Shown: positions 57,362 to 64,000 of the stretch, one piece after another
Layout of the letters: every line of letters begins with the position of its first letter
How positions within the stretch are numbered: position 1 is the stretch's first letter
From: Ectobius pallidus
Taxonomy: Eukaryota > Arthropoda > Insecta > Blattodea > Ectobiidae
Direction: 5' to 3'
Assembly (NCBI GenBank): GCA_964059195.1
Contig: CAXKWD010000011.1
Span: forward strand, 28,643,791 to 28,707,790
DNA length: 64,000 bases
Notes under the pieces: generated by a model
The model's database searches: none
Told to the model about the DNA's origin: nothing
Seen by the model: only the letters and a program-made list of their open reading frames with translations
Made by a program: the position numbers and the translations under genes

Positions 57362-58810
57362 ATGTCACAATTTTGATCACCGAGGTTTTCTTCCATTGAT
57401 CCAAAATTATTTTACTGTTGTCTAATATTATTTTTCTTAGTTTTACTAAGACCCTGACAGCAACTGTGTATGCGAACTGTGCGATCAACTTTGTGAGAGA
57501 TATCACGTCGTCACGTGCAAACAAAGGCATAAGAACCTAGTGGAGTTTTGTAAGATGTAAGATGTTATAACTCTTAAAAACTTGCACAATTTGTGCGCAT
57601 TTCTGTTTAATTAATTAATATTATTTTTCTTTAACTTCCTTGACACTATTTTTTAAAAAGAAATAAAAAATAAGTACTTACCCCTTAAAACCACACACCT
57701 TCCCTGTTTGTACGCGTTCCACAGCACGAGGACCACTGGACTGGATCATCTTGCAACGTAGTAGGAGTAAAACTTGAACTTTCACTTTTGGAGCAAGAGG
57801 TTTTGGAGAAAAGATTAACATTATTGGTGCTATGAAATTAGCAGGAAATTGACAAGGTTTTCTCGCGTAAATAACAGAGAACTATGTGAAACAGTAACCT
57901 CGCATTGCAAAAATAAAAAAAAACTTACAATCAACAAGTAAAAGGTTTTATGAATCATATATATTGCTCGTATAAAGCTCAGTACTAATTTCAAGTAAAA
58001 TTGTCAAATGTTCGTGAAACGTAAGCTGTAAGAATTTGGAAAACAACACTGCTATTGCACTTATTCAGTACACTTATTGTATATAGTAATTTGTATATGA
58101 CATTAATTTCATCTTAATTTCATGTTTTAATATTATAAACTGTTTTATATATAGTATGATAGTCCTGCACTGCAATAACCACATCACAAAACGTATTTCC
58201 ATTTATCTGCACTGTCATTTGCTAACTACAAAATGTTGGTTCTGTTCGCTCACTAATTATGTGAATTCCTACCTCACACGAATTTTATGGAGATTGAGCT
58301 TCCAAATCTTCCCGGTTCCGTCAGTTTGATGGTTTGTGGAACTTAAATTCCTGTCGTATAAACTCTTCTGTATTGCATGTACGTTCCCTTCTCTTGAGTA
58401 TACAAGTCCTCGAAAGCTTTTTTGGCTATGGTCGAAGATAAATCCTTTCCAACGATTCTTAGTTCGATTTCATGAAGCTGATGTGTTACAGCGTTTGGCA
58501 CACACTAGTTTGACGAACTTTGGAAGAATTTGTGGTCTCAGAGGTTATTTACATAAAGGACAAAGAATGGATTCTAAATGAGGATGTTTTAAAATTGATT
58601 ATGGTTGTTGATGGAGCAATGGATAATGGGTTTGAGATCACATAGTAAAAGTGACATTTGTATAGCTTAGGAATAATTGGAGTGTGGATAGAACTTCAGC
58701 TGGCAGAGGAATGTACAGTGGCGCTAGCCAAATGATTCGTTAGTACAGAAAAGTATGACATGGAGAAGAGTATTATCAAGTGGTGACGATGAGTGTGTGT
58801 TAATGTCACT
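57362..58810. repeat. Segmental-duplication module B, copy 3
   Basis: Noncoding DNA 3' of kinase 3, close to the other two copies except for a divergent patch at about 57,430-57,600. Confidence 0.85.
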
Positions 58811-58904
58811 TCTTAAAATTCAAATTCAAGTCCATGAAGTCCGCTGTGATCATACTCTGCATGCTTCCTGGTAACTCCGTTGCTGAACCTTGGTGAAGAT
58901 TTAG

Positions 58905-59738
58905 TTACTGAGGAACGTATGGCGGTACTGTTTCCTTCTTTATCACTTTATCCCAGTCCACTTTTTTAAAGAAAGGATGCTCCTTTATATCTTGTGCTCC
59001 ACGTTCACCTCCTCCCAGTCGCTCTTTTGGATCTAGGGTAAGAATTTTCTTCAGGAAATCCCTTGTCGCGTCTGAAAATGTATGTGGAATTACAGGAGGA
59101 TGTTCAACGACCATTTCTGTGTATGGATACTGGCCAACTAAAAGTGTGTAAGCCATCACTCCCACTGACCACCAGTCCGCAGAGTAGCTGGCGCGTGAAT
59201 ACTTCACTACTTCTGGAGCAACATAAGGCCATGTACCACAACAGCCAATGGCAATGTTTTGCTCTTCTTCGGAAAATTTACAACTTAGGCCGAAATCAAA
59301 TATTGCGACGTGGCCGTCTTCTTGAATCCCCACATTTGGCAACTTTATGTCGCGATGAATGATCCGCCTGGTATGCAAGGCTTCCACACCTAGTATAATT
59401 TCACTTATATAAAACCTTGTATCATCCTCAGAAAACTTTTCTTTCTTGTCCAGTAGTCTCTTAAGATCACCGCCTGCCAGGTATTCCAAAAGCAAACATT
59501 TGGAACCAAATCTTTCAAATTCCCCGTACATCCGAATCAGAAATGGAACTCCGCTTACTTCATTCAAGATACTCTTTTCCAAATTCCAGAACCTGACTAG
59601 GCCATTCGGGTAGCTTTTTACAGCAAATGGTTTGTAATCTCGGTCTTTTGAATATTTTGGAATCGCCAAATATATAACTGATTGACTTCCTTGCCCCAAA
59701 ACTCCGCAGAACAAGTAGCGGGTTCTCTCTTCTGTCAT
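58905..59738 (-). CDS. AGC-type Ser/Thr protein kinase 3, intronless, canonical DFG
   Basis: A single-exon gene of 277 residues from a true ATG (59,736-59,738). It carries the full kinase set: glycine loop LGQGSQSVIYLA (14-25; GxGxxS rather than GxGxxG), K41 in FAVKSY, helix-C E54, HRDIKLPN (D130, N135), DFG at 148-150, GTWPYVAPEV, and DWWSVGVMAYTLLVGQYPY in helix F. Then come RLGGGERGAQDIKEHPFFKK and DWDKVIKKETVPPY, an AGC/RSK-like C-lobe end. It stops soon after, without a hydrophobic-motif tail. Kinases 1 and 2 are clearly homologous but only moderately similar, roughly 55-60% in protein by eye. Of the three, this one most likely keeps normal catalysis. Lack of introns suggests an ancestral retrocopy, later tandemly duplicated (inference). 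Confidence 0.9.
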   Translation of the reverse strand: MTEERTRYLFCGVLGQGSQSVIYLAIPKYSKDRDYKPFAVKSYPNGLVRFWNLEKSILNEVSGVPFLIRMYGEFERFGSKCLLLEYLAGGDLKRLLDKKEKFSEDDTRFYISEIILGVEALHTRRIIHRDIKLPNVGIQEDGHVAIFDFGLSCKFSEEEQNIAIGCCGTWPYVAPEVVKYSRASYSADWWSVGVMAYTLLVGQYPYTEMVVEHPPVIPHTFSDATRDFLKKILTLDPKERLGGGERGAQDIKEHPFFKKVDWDKVIKKETVPPYVPQ

Positions 59739-60979
59739 GTTGATGTGCGTGTTACTCGGTCTATGTATGCAGAAGTACTAACACCTGAAGTGTCTCGTAA
59801 ACCCGGTGCTTGTGTACCAAGGTTATGTAGAGTTTATCACACCATTTATAGCAATTGATGTGTTAATCAGATTGTAAGACTTGTATTTCAGTGCTATCGA
59901 ACATAACACTTTACTGCCGTCCAGTAGAACAATACTGTCATTTTATAGCTGACCCAATGAATCAGTAGTGAGTGTAAGAGAATACCAATCGCAATAATAT
60001 TCCTCGGCTTAGTGTTACACGTAGTGTACACTTAGTGTAACTAAACAACTCATACTGACACGAAGGTGACTGCGGGTAGTAAGATATTACAAGTTAGAAG
60101 AAGAAAAGTTGGGAAGAAAATTATACTTTTCCGTAATCGATAATTTATATATTTGCATATTGCCGTTGTTGAGTATCTTTTTAGAGTTAAACTTTCTGAA
60201 AATATAATTATGTAAGATTTCAGGAAATTTAACTTGCTCTATATTATTTATCTGAACCTCTAACGCACTATAGGTTATAGAAGCATAGAGAGATAATTCG
60301 TATTGTTATTCGGTGGTATGTAAGACTAAATCGTAATCTTTTCTCGCTCTGAATGCATTTATTTAGTTATACAACATGTATAAGAAAGAAAGGAAAATTT
60401 GGTGTATTGTGTACTAGTAATAGGAAATCGCACAGATAAATACAGTATAGGCTATAAGTAACATCGTACTGTTTTTCTAGAGTTAATTTTAACAACGTTT
60501 TTGTAAACTTTTTTTTTTCTGGAAAAGTTATCAAAATTAATTAATATAATTCATAATGTTGAATTTGCGAATGATTTATTTATTCAGGATTAAGCATTAT
60601 GCCTATTTTAAATATATAATTCAAAGCTAGTCAAATAATAATGCCCAGTAAGTTAAAATGGAATATGTAAAAATATTCAAATCTGTAAATTAAATTATCA
60701 ATAGGCTAACACCAAAAAATAGGATAAATTTTAGAGACAAAGAATGCTCAAAGATTATTCGTGAAGAAAATGAAAATTAAAAGCTAAAGCATTTGAAACT
60801 AAAACCTGGTGGAGTTTTCAGGATGTGGGAAATGTTTAGGATCCCATCCCTGCCAAGTTCGATGACATTTAGTGTGTAATGTGAAAGGCTCAACTCTTAT
60901 TTAAGGAATGTAAAATAACTTACTTACTTCCTTACTCACTCAAAGGCAAAAATAAATTCCTAATGAAGTTAAAGGAATA
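59739..60979. other. 5' flank of kinase 3 and intergenic DNA
   Basis: Unlike the 5' flanks of kinases 1 and 2, this sequence has no visible counterpart in the window. No TATA box or gene is evident. Confidence 0.5.
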
Positions 60980-61440
60980 TTTTTTAAGGAATCCGGAGGT
61001 TCATTGCCTCGCTTACTTGAACCCGCCATTCAATCCTATTCTGTGCTAATTGCATCCAATTATCCCTCGCAAATCCTACTTCCCTTGCCCTCTCACCTAC
61101 GTCTAGATCTTCCCCTTCGGTTCTCCGAGTCAATATTTTTCAGATACGTTTTTCCTATCCCTTGAGCGCAACATGTAAAACTCATTTTATCCTCCGTGAT
61201 TTGATTACCTTGCTATATTCGGTGAAGATTACAGATTATGAAGTTCGTCACTATGCATTTTTCTCCAGTCCCCGTTTATATATCTTATGTCCGAATATTT
61301 TCCTAAGCACTCTGTTTTCGAACACTCTCAGATTATTTTCTTCCCGAAGTGTAAGGGACCATGTTCACATCCATATAGGCGTAATACAACCAGCCAACAA
61401 ATGTAGATTACTGAGAAAGGAAATATTTTGGGCACAACAA
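60980..61440 (-). pseudogene. LINE relic: ORF2 C-terminus
   Basis: Minus-strand translation near 61,290-61,375 reads TWSLTLREENNLRVFENRVL and then RKIFGHK, the tail block of a non-LTR element. Frames break on both sides. Related to 40,481-40,990. Confidence 0.78.
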
Positions 61441-62458
61441 TTTCAAAAACATACGATGTGGAAAGAATCAAGAAAAGTATCGGAGCCCAGAGGAGAAGAA
61501 ACCACATAGATGTTTACAAGAGATGGGGGGGGGGCACTAGAGGGCCATTTTTGTGCAGTTTGACAGTCCTGTGCAACTCGATCCCTCCAAGATATTTTTT
61601 TTTTAAACCGTGGAATCGGGGAGATAAGGAATGAAAAGAATATATTCAGCAATGGAATATCTAGGCTAATGAACAGATCTTATCATAACAAAGGAAAGTC
61701 TAGCCTGTAACAAAAATTAAGTTCTTATATATTTATTGGGTGGGCTATTATTGAACATAGCATAAAAAATATTATTCTATATTTACAGAATTATTTCACA
61801 CTAAACTGAACGTCTCTTATCTGATTGAGAAGTGAGTTTCTATTCCCACAGTCGGATAATCTAAGTATTAACACATTTTGACTTAACAAACATGCAAATT
61901 ATTAGGCCTATATATGGTATAGCCTATTATTATAATATAGCCTACCATGAAAATCATCTTGCAGGATGTAGAGAGAAAAGCATTCACAGAATATTCATCG
62001 TATTAAGCCTTTACTCTACCAGATAAAGCCGAAGTAATTACGATGACATAAGCGAACTATAGATAAAGGCAACACAATTGCCAGATTTAATGAGGAAATT
62101 AATGTCTCTGTTACTTTAAGAATGTGATCTTTATCAGAATCATTATTTAGTACCTTTGTCGCAATAAAAAAGCTGTTACATATGATATACGATATCTCGT
62201 AAACTGGTAACAAATTGCTGACAGCAAGAAATAAAACAGACTGATTGGAGTCAGATACTGAGGGCACAGCCGGCATAATAACTAACTAATATTATGGTTC
62301 CCATCCTATCAAGTGGACATAGGACTTTTTTCAAGGTTCTTTAAGAACTTACATAGACAGGACACAAACAAAAATATTTAGACCTAGGCACAGAAACGAG
62401 CAAAAACGAGAAAACGAAATTGCAGTTTTGCATCACCTTAAGGATCATGGAAAAAAAA

Positions 62459-62495
<37 letters not shown>

Positions 62496-63716
62496 TTGAA
62501 CGTCCCGGGATTCGACCTCCCTAATGCAAGTCCGCCTTAGCCACCTAGATCAGTACACTAACTAGTAATTCACAATAATTAACTGACTGCTTGACTAATA
62601 CATGTTAATCGAGAATATAGCCTAACTAGCCGTTTTCAACAATCAGTAAATTAACGTTTCGCCATTTTTATTGGGCTATCCCTAGGTGTTCATAAGTTCT
62701 CTAACCAAGGAAGTGTTTAAATCTTCATAGGCATATAACTTACCATAAAAAGACCACGTGAGAAATGTTGTATTGCTGTATTTGCCCTGTGGACAAAAAA
62801 ACAGAGCCCTGAATTACGCGTAGACTTATAAACGGATATTTTTTAATACAAAAATAAGTTAGGTTAATTTCTAGTTAAATTGCACAGCCCTCGGGAGAGA
62901 GGTAGCGTAACATAGGCTAAGCTCATCACTACTTCATATCGAAATAAGGTTGTCCATTTAATATTAATGTCACTATTAGGGCCAGTTGTATAAAACTCAC
63001 TAACTGGTGGTTATTTTTAACTGAAAGTTTGAAAATAACTAGCTACCTATGTTGTATAAAAGTAACTGTAGAGTGTGTAATTCACAGTTAAAAGTAACTG
63101 GAGCAAATAATAAAACAGTGGCAACAGTGCTAAAGTTGATGAATTTATTGGAAGAACTCCAGTCGGGAGAAATACATAGGCCTATTTTGCAACACGCCGT
63201 GCTACAAAATCGTGGGTCCATGTGTAATTTAATTTAATTTAATTTAACTTAATTTTGTTTTATTTTAGTTAGTTATTTACCTAAGTTACCTAGTTACTTA
63301 GTTACCTAAAACCCAAAATAAAATAAAAAGTCTTCAGCTCATCCAATGTTTTTCAAAAGTTAGCACCACTGGACATAGCAATAGTTCTCATTAAAAATAA
63401 TGTCAAGCCTCTGACAAATCACTAAAATATTCATAAAAAATATGTTCATTTTGAACTGTTGCTATTTTTGAACAATGGATTTTTTACTGTTGCATACAAG
63501 TCTATGTTACCATTTAAAATTTGGTTGGAACTTCATTACTTTCCATTGTTGAATGTGGCTAGCCGCAAATTATTTGTATGCACATTTTATGTTTCTTAGT
63601 TTAAGTATTAAAAAATAGTCTGCAATTTTCAACTAGTCGTATGTGACCATCATTATAAAACAAGTGTGACCCATATAGACCTCGAGGGACCCTCAGTGTG
63701 ACATTTTGATGTAACC
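61441..63716. other. Intergenic DNA with simple repeats
   Basis: A G run (61,524-61,534), poly-A and (CA)n at 62,452-62,494, and a ttaatttaattt run at 63,222-63,255. A gggccagttgtataaaactc word at 62,980 resembles a MITE end but no partner is seen. Short open frames lack support. Confidence 0.5.
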
Positions 63717-63960
63717 CAGTGTTTCTCAACCTTTTTGAACCCGAGGACCTCTAAATGTCTAAACAAATTTACGGACCCCTAATTTTACATCCCACTTTTA
63801 AATTCTTAATATTTGGGGTATTAATTATAGGTCATTATAACGAAATATGTGAAAAATTCCACCTCTTTACTTTTCACTTTCTTTATGATATTTTTTAAAT
63901 TATGTCTGCGGACCATCTGCACCATCTTCGCGGACCCGGACCATAGGTTGAGAAACGCTG
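63717..63960. mobile_element. hAT-type MITE, copy 2 (8-bp TSD)
   Basis: A 244-bp element between exact 8-bp duplications atgtaacc (63,709-63,716 and 63,961-63,968). Ends cagtgtttctcaacc and ggttgagaaacgctg. Same orientation and family as 30,666-30,916. Confidence 0.92.
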
Positions 63961-64000
63961 ATGTAACCTATATAATACAAAATTTAATGCAAAAGAGAAT

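Noticed and set aside
42700..59738. Viral origin of the kinase genes
   Set aside because: No neighbouring viral genes or viral motifs; the flanks are insect repeats and the C-lobe ends look like cellular AGC kinases.
61162..61509. 115-codon + strand frame
   Set aside because: Antisense to the LINE relic at 60,980-61,440.

Overview
The window is insect nuclear DNA, most likely from a cockroach or related blattodean. The evidence is long AT-rich introns, an insect Dscam-type gene, dense DNA-transposon and SINE debris, many 'aggcctac' words, and repeat-derived peptides of a kind I associate with Periplaneta-like genomes. The taxon is an inference. Nothing in it looks bacterial, and I saw no operons, CRISPR array, rRNA gene or intact tRNA gene.

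Region 1 (1 to about 21.7 kb, + strand): the 3' part of a Dscam-family neuronal adhesion receptor. Eleven exons with clean AG/GT borders encode half an FNIII domain, a full FNIII, one Ig domain, two more FNIII domains, one transmembrane helix and a cytoplasmic tail ending in FTIAV, a possible PDZ ligand. They give 745 residues in one continuous frame; the 5' part lies outside the window. The introns carry a fold-back mariner derivative, a degenerate mariner, a pogo/Tigger-like element with a nested hairpin, and other inverted-repeat elements.

Region 2 (about 21.7 to 42.6 kb): no convincing host gene. It holds LINE reverse-transcriptase relics, three tRNA-related SINE families (several copies with readable target-site duplications), at least four hAT-like non-autonomous elements with 8-bp target-site duplications, and tandem duplications.

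Region 3 (about 42.6 to 59.8 kb, minus strand): a tandem segmental duplication with three intronless AGC-type Ser/Thr protein kinase genes plus the remnant of a fourth. The first two kinases are close paralogues that share DFD in place of the DFG motif; the third keeps DFG. The noncoding DNA 3' of the third gene is much more like its neighbours than its coding sequence is. Comparing the units exposes filled and empty insertion sites for several transposons, including a roughly 767-bp family with 13-bp inverted ends, 4-bp target duplications and three internal copies of TTACGGGTGGGAC.

Region 4 (59.8 to 64.0 kb): noncoding, with a LINE relic and a second copy of a hAT-type element also seen at 30.7 kb.

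All comparisons were made by eye; similarity figures are approximate.
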